A stretch of DNA of 64,000 nucleotides from Falsiroseomonas sp051433195 (GTDB lineage: Bacteria; Pseudomonadota; Alphaproteobacteria; Acetobacterales; Acetobacteraceae). The stretch lies in contig NZ_JBHMFT010000005.1 in NCBI RefSeq assembly GCF_051433195.1, positions 62,001 through 126,000 of the forward strand. The letters run 5' to 3'. Of the stretch, positions 10,500 to 19,131 are shown piece after piece. The notes under the pieces were generated by a model. That model saw only the letters and a program-made list of their open reading frames with translations. It did no database searches and had not been told where the DNA came from. How positions within the stretch are numbered: position 1 is the first letter of the stretch; each line of letters starts with the position of its first letter. A program made the position numbers and the translations under genes.

Positions 10500-11126
10500 A
10501 TGCTGCGCATCTGGGGCCGGGCGAATTCGTCCAACGTCATGAAGGTGTTGTGGCTGTGCGAGGAACTGGGCCTGCCCTTCGAGCGGATCGATGCCGGCGG
10601 TGCCTTCGGACGGACGCGGGAGCCCGACTACCTGGCCAAGAACCCCAACGCGCTGGTCCCGACGATCGAGGAGCCGGACGGGTTCGTCCTGTGGGAAAGC
10701 AATGCCATCCTGCGCTACCTCGCCCGCAGCCGGGCGCCGCAGAGCCCGATCTATCCGGGAGACCTTCGGGTCGCAGCGGATTGTGACCGCTGGCTCGACT
10801 GGCAGATCTCGGCCATCAACCGGCCGATGACCACCGTGTTCTTCACCTATGTCCGCATCCCGGAGCCCGAGCGCGACTGGACCGCGACGCACAAGGCGCG
10901 GGCGGAGGCGGAGACGCTATGGGCCATGCTGGACCGGGCCATCGGCCGCAAGCCCTTCGTCACGGGCGACCATCTGACCATCGCCGATATCGCGCTCGGC
11001 ATCTATGTCCATCGCTGGTTCGCCCTGCCGATCGAGCGCGCCGAGATGCCCGCGCTGCGCGGGTGGTATGACCGCCTGCTGGCGCGCCCCGGCTTCACCC
11101 GGCACTGCGCCGGACCACTGACCTGA
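10500..11126 (+). CDS. Glutathione S-transferase family protein
   Basis: 208-residue cytosolic GST. The N-terminal thioredoxin-like domain begins MLRIWGRANSSNVMKVLWLCEELGLPFERI, with NPNALVPTIEE and the ESNAILRYLA stretch that binds the gamma-glutamyl group. The C-terminal helical domain carries the FVTGDHLTIADIALG N-capping motif. The ATG at 10500 has GGAAGTCGG just upstream. It is divergent from dsbB, which leaves 94 bases for both promoters. The substrate cannot be told from sequence. Confidence 0.92.
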   Translation: MLRIWGRANSSNVMKVLWLCEELGLPFERIDAGGAFGRTREPDYLAKNPNALVPTIEEPDGFVLWESNAILRYLARSRAPQSPIYPGDLRVAADCDRWLDWQISAINRPMTTVFFTYVRIPEPERDWTATHKARAEAETLWAMLDRAIGRKPFVTGDHLTIADIALGIYVHRWFALPIERAEMPALRGWYDRLLARPGFTRHCAGPLT

Positions 11127-11133
11127 AGGCGGT

Positions 11134-11694
11134 CTAGCGACCGGCGCCGGGGGTCCAGACCACATCCTCGGCCCCATTGCCGTTCAGCCGGCGCGACAGC
11201 ACGAACAGGTGGTCCGACAGGCGGTTCAGGTAGCGGATCACCGCCTGGTTCACCGCATCCTCCGCCGCCAGCGCCACCACCTCGCGCTCCGCCCGCCGCA
11301 CCACGGTGCGCGCCAGGTGGGCATAGGCGGCGCCGGCACTGCCGCCCGGCAGCACGAAGCTGCGCAGCGGCGGGATGACCGCGTTCATCTCCGCCAACTC
11401 GGCCTCCAGCCGCAGGCACTGCGCATCGGAGACACGCAGCCGATCGCCGCCGGTGCCGGGTACGCAAAGATCGGCGCCCAGGTCGAACAGGTCGTTCTGG
11501 ATCCGCGCCAGCATGGCATCCCCGGCCCGATCCCCCTGCAGGTGCAGGCGCAGCAGGCCGAGCACCGCATTGGCCTCATCCACCGTGCCATAGGCCGCCA
11601 CCCGCAGCGCGTCCTTCCGCACCCGCGTCCCGTCGCCGAGCGAGGTCTCGCCGGCATCGCCGCCGCGGGTCGTGATGACGTCGAGCTTCACCAT
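11134..11694 (-). CDS. Corrinoid adenosyltransferase, PduO/EutT-like (PduO type)
   Basis: ATP:cob(I)alamin adenosyltransferase that makes adenosylcobalamin. The 186 residues contain the N-terminal ATP site TTRGGDAGETSLGDGTRVRKDALRV, AYGTVDEANAVLG, and the late NRLSDHLFVLSR motif of the PduO family. Its start overlaps the end of the TonB-family gene by 7 bases. With the nearby methionine synthase and the cobST genes about 30 kb away, it fits a strain that makes or salvages cobalamin. Confidence 0.93.
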   Translation of the reverse strand: MVKLDVITTRGGDAGETSLGDGTRVRKDALRVAAYGTVDEANAVLGLLRLHLQGDRAGDAMLARIQNDLFDLGADLCVPGTGGDRLRVSDAQCLRLEAELAEMNAVIPPLRSFVLPGGSAGAAYAHLARTVVRRAEREVVALAAEDAVNQAVIRYLNRLSDHLFVLSRRLNGNGAEDVVWTPGAGR

Positions 11695-12515
11695 CGCAGG
11701 CCTCCTTCAAGTTGGAACGAGATATGGAGCGAGGTGACGAATTGCACCGGCTGCCCGTCGCGCAGCGCCGGCTCGAACCGCCAGGTCCGGACCGCCTCCA
11801 GCGCGGCGCGGTCCAGCGCCGGATAGCCCGCCGAGACCTGGACAGCCGCGTCGGTCACCTGGCCTGCCGCGCTGATCTCCACCATCAGCGTCACGCGGCC
11901 CTGTTCATTCCGCATGCGGCTGGCGCTGGGATAGGCGGGTGGCGCGTTGAAGCTGCCCCCCAGCTGGCGAGGGGGCCGGACCGCGCCCGACACCTCGGTT
12001 CCTCCAGCCGCTTGAGGCGGGGCTGGTGCCGCGGCGGCTGGGCCAGCGGGGGCGGTTGGGGCGGGGGCAGGTGCCGCGGCCTGGCGGGGCGGAGAGGCAG
12101 GTGATGCTGGCGGTCGCGGTGCGGCCGGCGGCGGCAGAGGCAGGGTCGTATCCGGAGGCGCCATGCCTTCGGCCGGATCCGGCAATGCCGCCTGGTCCGG
12201 CTCGGCGGGTTGCGCCAGCGGCGCGGCGTCCGCGGCCTCCGCTTCAGGCACGTCCCGGCTTGCCTGTGCCGCCGGCACCGGATCGGCCGCAGCCGCCATG
12301 CCCGTGGAATCCGCGGCGTCGCCGGCTCCTTCGCCTTGTTCGGACCAGATCAGGGCAACCCGACGGTCCGGAACCTCCTGCGGCAGGCTGGCCGGAAGCC
12401 TCGCCAGGGCCAGTCCGAGCCCGGCATGCACCAGGACGGAGCCCGCGAGCCATCCGGCGGCGGCGCCGCTGCGCCCGCGCGAGGCCCGGCCGGCGAGACG
12501 CCCTTCCCCTCTCAA
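11688..12515 (-). CDS. TonB family protein
   Basis: Energy-coupling periplasmic protein of 275 residues. An N-terminal transmembrane anchor (GWLAGSVLVHAGLGLALARL, about residues 21-40) precedes a long Pro/Ala-rich linker (about 70-190) and a C-terminal TonB domain (about 195-275, PPAYPSASRMRNEQGRVTLMV and the TWRFEPA ending). The start is TTG at 12515, overlapping the stop of the cation transporter as TTGA. No exbB, exbD or receptor gene is adjacent. It may serve cobalamin or metal uptake because it lies between a corrinoid adenosyltransferase and a CDF transporter, but that is inference from position only. Confidence 0.85.
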   Translation of the reverse strand: MRGEGRLAGRASRGRSGAAAGWLAGSVLVHAGLGLALARLPASLPQEVPDRRVALIWSEQGEGAGDAADSTGMAAAADPVPAAQASRDVPEAEAADAAPLAQPAEPDQAALPDPAEGMAPPDTTLPLPPPAAPRPPASPASPPRQAAAPAPAPTAPAGPAAAAPAPPQAAGGTEVSGAVRPPRQLGGSFNAPPAYPSASRMRNEQGRVTLMVEISAAGQVTDAAVQVSAGYPALDRAALEAVRTWRFEPALRDGQPVQFVTSLHISFQLEGGLRW

Positions 12516-13399
12516 AGAACCAGCACGCCGCGATGCTTGGCCTTGCCCTCCGGCTCGACATGGATGGTGATGAGGGCGGCCTGCAGATCGGCCTTCAGCG
12601 CCGCCTCGATCCGATCGCAGATGTCATGCGCCTCCGTCACCGTCATGTCGCCCGGAACCACCAGATGGAATTCGACGAAGGTGGTGGGGCCGGAGCGCCG
12701 GGTGCGGATGTCGTGCGCTTCGATCGCCCCGTCGGCATTGGCGGCGACCAGGCCACGGATGCGCGCCAACTCCTCCCCCGGCACCGCCTCGTCCATCAGG
12801 CCGCCGAAGGATTCGCGCATCAGGCGCCAGCCCGAGACCAGGATGTTCAGCGCCGTCAGCGCCGCCAGCAGCGGGTCGATCCAGGCGAGTCCCGTCACCG
12901 CGACCAGGGCAACCCCCGCCACCACACCGACCGAGGTCACCACATCAGCCAGCAGGTGGCGCGCATCGGCGATCAGGGCCGGCGAGCGCGCAGCACGCCC
13001 CCGCCGAAACAGCATCGCAGACCAGCCGGCATTGATGCTGGTCGCCACCACCGAGACCGCCAGCCCTGCGGCGGCACCTTCCAGGACACGCGGAGTTTGC
13101 CAGGCGGACCAGGCCTCGTTCAGGATCAGCAGGGCCGCGACGCAGATCAGGACCCCTTCCAGCACCGCCGAGAAATACTCGGCCTTGGCGTGGCCATAGG
13201 GATGATCGGCATCGGGCGGGCGGGCGGAGACGCGGATGGCCGCCAGCGCCGCCAGCGCCGCCGCCACGTTCACCACGCTTTCCAATGCGTCGGCGAACAG
13301 TGCGACGCTGCCCGTGATCCACCAGGCGGCAGCCTTCAGGCCCAGCACGCCCAGGGCCACCACGACGCTGATCGCCGCGATGGTCTGGACGCGCTTCAT
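12512..13399 (-). CDS. Cation diffusion facilitator (CDF) metal transporter
   Basis: Proton-coupled divalent cation exporter, 295 residues. Six hydrophobic segments are followed by a cytosolic dimerisation domain. Metal-site motifs are FADALESVVNV in TM2 and DARHLLADVVTS in TM5, i.e. the DxxxD/HxxxD pattern of the FieF/zinc group. The C-terminal part has HDIRTRRSGPTTFVEFHLVVPGDMTVTEAHDICDRIE. The ATG at 13399 (MKRVQTIAAIS) is preferred; a TTG at 13441 would add 14 residues. It heads an overlapping group with the TonB-family and adenosyltransferase genes. Confidence 0.9.
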   Translation of the reverse strand: MKRVQTIAAISVVVALGVLGLKAAAWWITGSVALFADALESVVNVAAALAALAAIRVSARPPDADHPYGHAKAEYFSAVLEGVLICVAALLILNEAWSAWQTPRVLEGAAAGLAVSVVATSINAGWSAMLFRRGRAARSPALIADARHLLADVVTSVGVVAGVALVAVTGLAWIDPLLAALTALNILVSGWRLMRESFGGLMDEAVPGEELARIRGLVAANADGAIEAHDIRTRRSGPTTFVEFHLVVPGDMTVTEAHDICDRIEAALKADLQAALITIHVEPEGKAKHRGVLVL

Positions 13400-13509
13400 G
13401 CCCCACCGCCGGATGGCGGAATGGATCGGCGGATGATGCAAGACCCGGTCACGCTGCGCCTCCGCAAGACCGCCGCTTGATGCCCCGCCTCCCCGCCTCG
13501 CCGCAAGTC

Positions 13510-13534
13510 CGGCGCGGCGAAGGGTGGCGCGCCG
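13510..13534 (-). terminator. Possible hairpin terminator after metH
   Basis: Seven-base arms CGGCGCG (13510-13516) and CGCGCCG (13528-13534) lie a few bases past the metH stop. The tail lacks a proper U tract, so this may be only a pause or mRNA-stabilising hairpin. Confidence 0.3.
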
Positions 13535-13537
13535 CGG

Positions 13538-16500
13538 TCAGACCGAGAAGTACTTGGCCCGCGGATGGTGCAGCACGATGGCGCTGGTCGACTGTTCCGG
13601 ATGCAGCTGCCACTCATCGGACAGCGACACGCCGATGCGGTCTGACTGCAACAGCCGCAACAGGCTTTCCTGGTCTTCCAGCCGCGGGCAGGCGGGGTAG
13701 CCGAAGGAATAGCGGCCGCCGCGGTAGGATTGCTGCAACATCTTGTCCATGTCGCGATCATCCTCCCCGGCGAAGCCGAGTTCGGCACGGATGCGCTTGT
13801 GCAGGTATTCCGCCATCGCCTCCGCCATCTCCACCGAAAGGCCGTGCAGGTACAGGTAATCCTGGTAGCGGTTGTCCTCGAACCATTCGCGCGCGATGTC
13901 GGACGCCTTCTGCCCGACCGTCACCACCTGGAGCCCGATTACATCGCGGGACGCCGGCCCTTCGTCGATGTCGCGCACGAAGTCGGCGATGCACTCGCCA
14001 TCCGGCTTCGGCTGGCGCGGCAGGTTGAAGCGGCAGACCTCGGTCGCCCCGTCCTCGGCAAACAGCACCAGGTCGTTGCCCTGGCCGGCGCATTTCCAGT
14101 AGCCGTAGACCGCCTGTGGCCGCAGAATCTTCTGCTCCTCGGCCAGCGCCAGCATCCGCTTCAGCACCGGGCGCAGTTCCTGCTTCGCCCAGCCGAGGAA
14201 ATCCTCCAGCGACCGTCCCGCCTTCCGGAAGCCCCACTGGAATTGGTACAGGCTGCGCTCGTTGATGAAGGGAATCACCGCCTTGGGCGGCGCCTCCACC
14301 ACGCGGGCGCCCCAGAAGGGCGGCACCGGCACGGCGCTTTCGGCCGAGACGCGGCGGCGCCGTTCCTGGGCGTAGCCGAGGTCGACCGGCGCGAAGCCCC
14401 GCGGGTCCGCCTGGCCGAGCACCCGCTTTTCGTTCTTCGCCTTGCCGGCGCGCTTGGCCTGCAAGGCCGAGAGGTAATCCTCGAAGCCATTGCCCATCAC
14501 CTTGTCCATCAGGTGCAGGCCGTCGAAGGCATCCCGGGCATAGGCGACGCGGCCGCAGGCATAGGCCTGCACGCAGTCATCCTCGACATAGTTCCGCGTC
14601 AGCGCAGCGCCGCCGAGCATGACGGGAATGTCGATGCCCTGGCGACTCATCTCCTCCAGGTTCTCGCGCATCACCACGGTGGACTTCACCAGCAGGCCGG
14701 ACATGCCGATCGCGTGCGCCTTGTGCTCCTTGGCAGCCGCGACGATGTCCAGCAGCGGCACCTTGATGCCGAGGTTCACCACCTTGTAGCCGTTGTTGGT
14801 CAGGATGATGTCGACCAGGTTCTTGCCGATGTCGTGCACGTCGCCCTTCACCGTGCCGAGCACGATGGTGCCCTTCTCCTGGCCCTCCACCTTCTCCATG
14901 AAGGGCTCAAGATAGGCGACGGCGGCCTTCATGGTCTCAGCGCTCTGCAGCACGAAGGGCAGCTGCATCTTGCCGGCGCCGAACAGCTCGCCCACCACCT
15001 TCATGCCGTCGAGCAGCACGTCGTTGATGATCGACAGCGGCGTGTTGCCCTGGTCGAGGGCCACCTGCAATTCCTCGCCCAGCCCCTTGCGGTCACCATC
15101 GACGATGCGGTCCTTGAGCCGGCCTTCCACCGTCTCGGCGCGCACCTTCTTGACGTTGTCCGCCGCCTTCCGGCCGGAGAAGATCTCCAGCACCTTCTGC
15201 AGCGGGTCATAACCCTCACGGCGGCGGTCGAAGATCAGATCCTCGACCACCTCCACCTCCTCCGGCGGAATCTGGTGCAGCGGCTTGATCTTGGAGACAT
15301 GCACGATGGCGCCCGTCATGCCCGCCTTCACGGCATGGTCCAGGAACACGCTGTTCAGAACATGCCGCGCCGCCGGGTTCAGGCCGAAGGAGATGTTCGA
15401 CAGGCCGAGGATGATCTGGATGTCCGGGAACTTTTCCCGGATCATGCGGATGCCCTCCAGCGTCCACTGACCGAGCTTGCGGTCATCCTCGTTGCCGGTG
15501 GCGATGGTGAAGGTCAGCGGGTCGATCAGCAGGTCGGATTGCGCCAGGCCATATTTGCCGCAGGCGAATTCCACCAACCGGGTTGCGATCCGCAGCTTGT
15601 CCTCCGCCGTCTTCGCCATGCCGACCTCGTCGATGGTCAGCGCGATGACGGCGGCACCGAACTTCTTGGCCAGCTTGAGGCGGTCATGCGCCGCATCCTC
15701 ACCATCCTCGAAATTGATCGAGTTGATGATCGGCTTGCCGCCATGCAGCTTCAGCGCCGCCTCGATCACCGGCGTTTCCGTGCTGTCGATCACCAGGGGC
15801 GAGTTCACGCTGCTGGTGAAGCGACGGATCACCTCGTCCATTTCCTGCGTCTCGTTGCGCCCGACGAAGGCGGTGCAGATGTCGAGCGAGTTCGACCCCT
15901 CCGCCACCTGTTCGCGGCCGATGGCGACGCAGCCATCCCAGTCATGCGCTTCCTGCCGCTGACGCCACAGCTTGGAGCCGTTGGCGTTGCAGCGTTCGCC
16001 GATGGAGAAGTAGCTGTTCTCCTGCCGCAGGGATGTGGCGGAATACAGGCTGGCCACGGATGGAACCCAGACCGGATTTCTCCGGGTCGGCGCCGGCCGG
16101 TGGCCGGACTTGCCAAGCTTCCGCAGCAGTGCGTCCAGCGCCTGGATGTGCGGCATCGAGGTACCGCAGCAGCCGCCGATCAGGTTCAGCCCGTCCTCGA
16201 CGATGAAGCGCTCCATCCAGCTCGCCAACTCGTTCGGGCCGAGTGGGTAGTGGGTCTTGCCATCGACCAGCTCCGGCAGCCCGGCATTCGGCTGCACGCT
16301 GATCAGGCCGGGCCAGTTCTGCGACAGCCAGCGCACATGCTCCGCCATCTCCTGCGGGCCGGTGGCGCAGTTCAGCCCCATCAGCGGCACGTCGAGCGAA
16401 TGCACCACCGTCGTCGCCGCGCCGATATCCGGGCCGACCAGCAGCGTTCCCGTGGTCTCCACCGTCACCTGCACGAAGATCGGGATGTTCGAATTCGCCT

Positions 16501-17038
16501 GCTTGCGCGCGATCTTCGCGGCGTTGACGGCGGCCTTGATGAACAGCGTGTCCTGGTTCGTCTCGGTCAGCAGCGCATCCGCACCACCGGCGATTAATCC
16601 CTGGCACTGCACCACCAGCGCCGCCTCCAGCGCGTCATAGCCGATGTTGCCGAGGCTCGGCAGCTTGGTGCCCGGCCCGATGTCGCCGATCACCCAGCGA
16701 TGCCGGCCGTCCGCGAAGGTCTCCGCCGCCTCCCGCGCCAATTCGACAGACAGCTTGTTGATCTCGAAGGCGCGGTCCTCCAGCTCGAACTCACCGAGCG
16801 TGACCGGCGAGCCACCGAAGCTGTTGGTCAGCACCATGTCGGCGCCGGCCTCGAAATAGCCGCGGTGGATTTCGCGGACGAGGTCGGGGCGGGACAGGTT
16901 CAGCACCTCGGTGCAGTTCTCCTTGCCCCAGTAGTCCTTCTCCACGTCGAGCGTCAGCGCCTGGACGCGGCTGCCCATGCCACCGTCGCAGAGCAGAACC
17001 TGGTCCTTGAGCGCGTCGAGAAGATGCGGGCGAGACAT
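13538..17038 (-). CDS. metH: Cobalamin-dependent methionine synthase
   Basis: Transfers methyl from methyltetrahydrofolate to homocysteine through methylcobalamin. Full length at 1166 residues, with all four modules: homocysteine domain with zinc cysteines in MGLNCATGP and GGCCGTSMPHI; pterin-binding domain (SIGERCNANGSKLWRQ); cobalamin module with the lower-ligand motif DVHDIGKN; and the reactivation domain with YRGGRYSFGYPACPRLEDQ, the AdoMet-binding RxxxGYxACP motif. The ATG at 17038 gives MSRPHLLDALKDQ. It follows the ArsR-type regulator gene by 14 bases on the same strand, so it is probably cotranscribed with and controlled by it. Confidence 0.97.
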   Translation of the reverse strand: MSRPHLLDALKDQVLLCDGGMGSRVQALTLDVEKDYWGKENCTEVLNLSRPDLVREIHRGYFEAGADMVLTNSFGGSPVTLGEFELEDRAFEINKLSVELAREAAETFADGRHRWVIGDIGPGTKLPSLGNIGYDALEAALVVQCQGLIAGGADALLTETNQDTLFIKAAVNAAKIARKQANSNIPIFVQVTVETTGTLLVGPDIGAATTVVHSLDVPLMGLNCATGPQEMAEHVRWLSQNWPGLISVQPNAGLPELVDGKTHYPLGPNELASWMERFIVEDGLNLIGGCCGTSMPHIQALDALLRKLGKSGHRPAPTRRNPVWVPSVASLYSATSLRQENSYFSIGERCNANGSKLWRQRQEAHDWDGCVAIGREQVAEGSNSLDICTAFVGRNETQEMDEVIRRFTSSVNSPLVIDSTETPVIEAALKLHGGKPIINSINFEDGEDAAHDRLKLAKKFGAAVIALTIDEVGMAKTAEDKLRIATRLVEFACGKYGLAQSDLLIDPLTFTIATGNEDDRKLGQWTLEGIRMIREKFPDIQIILGLSNISFGLNPAARHVLNSVFLDHAVKAGMTGAIVHVSKIKPLHQIPPEEVEVVEDLIFDRRREGYDPLQKVLEIFSGRKAADNVKKVRAETVEGRLKDRIVDGDRKGLGEELQVALDQGNTPLSIINDVLLDGMKVVGELFGAGKMQLPFVLQSAETMKAAVAYLEPFMEKVEGQEKGTIVLGTVKGDVHDIGKNLVDIILTNNGYKVVNLGIKVPLLDIVAAAKEHKAHAIGMSGLLVKSTVVMRENLEEMSRQGIDIPVMLGGAALTRNYVEDDCVQAYACGRVAYARDAFDGLHLMDKVMGNGFEDYLSALQAKRAGKAKNEKRVLGQADPRGFAPVDLGYAQERRRRVSAESAVPVPPFWGARVVEAPPKAVIPFINERSLYQFQWGFRKAGRSLEDFLGWAKQELRPVLKRMLALAEEQKILRPQAVYGYWKCAGQGNDLVLFAEDGATEVCRFNLPRQPKPDGECIADFVRDIDEGPASRDVIGLQVVTVGQKASDIAREWFEDNRYQDYLYLHGLSVEMAEAMAEYLHKRIRAELGFAGEDDRDMDKMLQQSYRGGRYSFGYPACPRLEDQESLLRLLQSDRIGVSLSDEWQLHPEQSTSAIVLHHPRAKYFSV

Positions 17039-17052
17039 TCTGATGTTCCCTG

Positions 17053-17991
17053 TCAGCGCGATGAAACGGGGACGGAAACCGGCTGGCGCGTCGCCGGCCA
17101 CAGCCGTACCGCCAGAGGTCCATCAATCGTATGAGCGGCGCGCAAGGCGCAGCCCGCGGCACCAAGCCAGCCGGCAAGTTGCGCGTCGTCGAACCCGGGC
17201 CAGCGATGCGCGTGGCGGCCCAGCAGGTCGGCGCGGGCGTGAGGCGCCATGTCCACTACCACCAGAAGGCCACCCGGGCGCAACACGCGCGCCGCTTCGG
17301 CCAATGCCGCGGCCGGATCCTCCGCGTAGTGCAGCACCATCTGAAGCGTGACCGCATCGAAGCCGCCGTTCGGCAGAGGCAGCCGATACATGTCGGCCTG
17401 CCGCACGGAGCAATGCGTCAAGCCACGCTCCGCCAGACGCGCACGGGCCAGGGCCAGCATCTCGCGGCTTGCATCGACGCCAAGGGCGCTGCCGCATCGC
17501 GCCGCCAGAACCTCCAGCAGGCGGCCAGTGCCACTGCCGATATCCAGCAGGCGCTCGAGCCGCGGCGGCAGCATCGCCAGCAGCGCCGCCTCGATGCCCT
17601 CGGCTGGGAGCTCCAGGGCCCGCATCTCGTCCCATTCTGCGCCATGCCGGCGAAAGGCATCGGACGCCGCGCGTGCCCGTTCCGCCGCAAGCCGCGCGGC
17701 GGCCCGGCGATCTGCGGCCAGCAGCGGATCCTCCTCCGGCAACCGCGCCAGGATCTGGCGTATCAGGTCGGCATCGGCGGGCAGATGGAAGAACACATTG
17801 GCGCCCTCCGGCAGCCGCTCCAGCAGGCCCGCCTCCACCAGCAGCTTGAGGTGGCGGGACAGGCGGGGCTGGGACTGCCCCAGGATGCCGCACAGGTCGG
17901 AAACACAGAACGACCCGCGCGCGCAGAGCGAAAGCAGCCGTAGCCGGGTTGGCTCGGCCGCCGCGCGAAGTTGGGCGAGAAGGTCTTCCAT
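17053..17991 (-). CDS. ArsR-family regulator fused to a SAM-dependent methyltransferase domain (SahR-like)
   Basis: 312 residues. N-terminal winged helix (about 1-85: EPTRLRLLSLCARGSFCVSDLCGILGQSQPRLSRHLKLLVEAGLLERL) and C-terminal class I methyltransferase fold (about 130-290) with motif I LLDIGSGTGRLLEVLA. The architecture matches SahR, a proteobacterial regulator of the methionine cycle described as responding to S-adenosylhomocysteine. Its position directly upstream of metH supports that reading. The domain may bind SAH without methylating anything. A 22-bp palindrome lies 12 bases before its start codon. Assignment as SahR is by architecture and context. Confidence 0.85.
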   Translation of the reverse strand: MEDLLAQLRAAAEPTRLRLLSLCARGSFCVSDLCGILGQSQPRLSRHLKLLVEAGLLERLPEGANVFFHLPADADLIRQILARLPEEDPLLAADRRAAARLAAERARAASDAFRRHGAEWDEMRALELPAEGIEAALLAMLPPRLERLLDIGSGTGRLLEVLAARCGSALGVDASREMLALARARLAERGLTHCSVRQADMYRLPLPNGGFDAVTLQMVLHYAEDPAAALAEAARVLRPGGLLVVVDMAPHARADLLGRHAHRWPGFDDAQLAGWLGAAGCALRAAHTIDGPLAVRLWPATRQPVSVPVSSR

Positions 17992-18002
17992 GGCTTGCAA
18001 AT

Positions 18003-18024
18003 GACATAAAGATATCCTTATGTC
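18003..18024. promoter_or_regulatory. 22-bp near-perfect palindrome, probable operator of the SahR-like regulator
   Basis: Arms GACATAA (18003-18009) and TTATGTC (18018-18024) flank AGATATCC, centred on GATATC; only one pair mismatches. It fills most of the 39-base space between the divergent regulator/metH operon and the small Cys-motif gene. A two-fold symmetric AT-rich site in a GC-rich genome, next to a homodimeric winged-helix regulator, is a strong operator candidate. Binding has not been shown here. Confidence 0.75.
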
Positions 18025-18030
18025 TAGTCC

Positions 18031-18399
18031 ATGACCTGGTCTGTTGACGCCCGCATCCCACTGCTGCTGCTGGCAGACGCCACTGCTGCCGCCAGCGCGC
18101 TGCGCGGAGGACCGCCAGCGGCACTCCTGCTCGAAGCCGGTCTCGACCAGCCACCTGGCCCGGTCCTGACCGAGGCACGCTTCCAGCCCCAAGCCGGCCA
18201 TGGCGTCGCATGCGCCTGTTGCACAGGCCGCAGCGAGGCGGCGCTCGCGCTCGACCGGTTGTTCCAGGCTCGCGTCCGCGGCCAGTGCGGCTGGTTCGAA
18301 AGGGTCGTTGCCGTGGCGATCACGGAGGCCGGAAGGCTGGAGTTGACGGAAGCGCTCGCCGGCGACCGCCTGGTGGCCGCCCGTTACCGTGCGGGCTGA
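18031..18399 (+). CDS. Small protein with a Cys-x-Cys-Cys motif, function unknown
   Basis: 122 residues, ATG at 18031, only 6 bases past the palindromic operator. The centre reads GHGVACACCTGRSEAALALDRLF, followed by QARVRGQCGWFERVVAVA; three clustered cysteines and a fourth about 26 residues on could bind a metal. The N-terminal region is Ala/Leu-rich but not a clear signal peptide or membrane segment. I do not recognise a named family. Its divergent sharing of a regulator-binding site with the metH operon suggests a role near methionine or C1 metabolism, or metal handling, but that is inference. Confidence 0.65.
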   Translation: MTWSVDARIPLLLLADATAAASALRGGPPAALLLEAGLDQPPGPVLTEARFQPQAGHGVACACCTGRSEAALALDRLFQARVRGQCGWFERVVAVAITEAGRLELTEALAGDRLVAARYRAG

Positions 18400-18405
18400 C
18401 TCGAC

Positions 18406-19131
18406 TCAGACGAAGGCCGCTTCCGCCTTGCCCAGTCCCGCGAACCGGGCCGCGAGGGACGCACCTGCCACCGGCACCAGGGCAGGCGACAGGCCGGCGA
18501 CGACCAGGACCGCGCCAGCCGGAAGCCCACCGCGCGCCCGTGCCGCCACCGCTGCCGTCGCAAAGGCCGCCATGAGGTCGACTGGAAGGCCCTTCCGGCG
18601 GAGCGACGCCTCGGCGAGTGACACCGCAATGGGACCCGCAGGACTGGCAGCGGCCTTGCCGACCACAACATAGCCAAGCAGGCCGAGATCGGCCGTCAGC
18701 GTCGGGACGTCCTCCGGGAGGTCGGTGAAGCGGGATGCTGCGAGATCCAGTGCCGGATGAACCCGAGCCAGCACAGGTGCGCCCTCGTCATCGGGCAGCA
18801 GCGCTTCGGCCAGGACGCCAAGCATCGCGGCGCTGGCCCGCGCATGGCGCAGGGCCGGGAGCGCCACCGTCGTGCCGGCGCGCAACAGGCGGCCTTCCAG
18901 CATCGGACCCGCGACCGGATCGCCCGCATCCCGGAACAGCAGGCGGAACCCGCACGGGACGTACCCGGTCTCCTCCAGCACCGCCGCCGCGATCTCGGCG
19001 CCCGCCTCGACGTCCGGAGGCGCCAGGCCGTCCGGCAGCGGCGCCAGCGGGCTTCCCGATTCCAGTGCCTCGATAAGCCACTTCGCCGCTGCGATGCGGT
19101 TGTCGTTCTCCTGATCCATGCTCGGAAGCAT
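18406..19131 (-). CDS. 2-keto-4-pentenoate hydratase (MhpD)-family protein, metal site altered
   Basis: 241 residues of the fumarylacetoacetase/MhpD fold: AAAKWLIEALESGSPLAPLPDGLAPPD at the start, HPALDLAASRFTDL in the middle, and the typical ending PVAGASLAARFAGLG. In active members an E-x-E metal motif sits in a PRVEPEIAFVL-like segment; here the equivalent region reads RHARASAAMLGVLAEALLP, without those Glu residues, and the third ligand Glu is Asp in ALDLA. It may therefore be non-hydratase or inactive. The start ATG at 19131 overlaps the dctM stop (ATGA), so it belongs to the TRAP operon. ATG at 19119 is an alternative. Confidence 0.7.
   Translation of the reverse strand: MLPSMDQENDNRIAAAKWLIEALESGSPLAPLPDGLAPPDVEAGAEIAAAVLEETGYVPCGFRLLFRDAGDPVAGPMLEGRLLRAGTTVALPALRHARASAAMLGVLAEALLPDDEGAPVLARVHPALDLAASRFTDLPEDVPTLTADLGLLGYVVVGKAAASPAGPIAVSLAEASLRRKGLPVDLMAAFATAAVAARARGGLPAGAVLVVAGLSPALVPVAGASLAARFAGLGKAEAAFV

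Noticed and set aside
13730..16597. 955-codon open frame on the plus strand, opposite metH
   Set aside because: It is the antisense shadow of metH, open because of high GC at third positions. Its translation is low-complexity and matches no family, while metH is complete.
17000..17060. SAM or cobalamin riboswitch before metH
   Set aside because: Only 14 bases separate metH from the regulator gene, and no riboswitch core was seen there, in the 39-base region upstream of the regulator, or before the CDF-TonB group.
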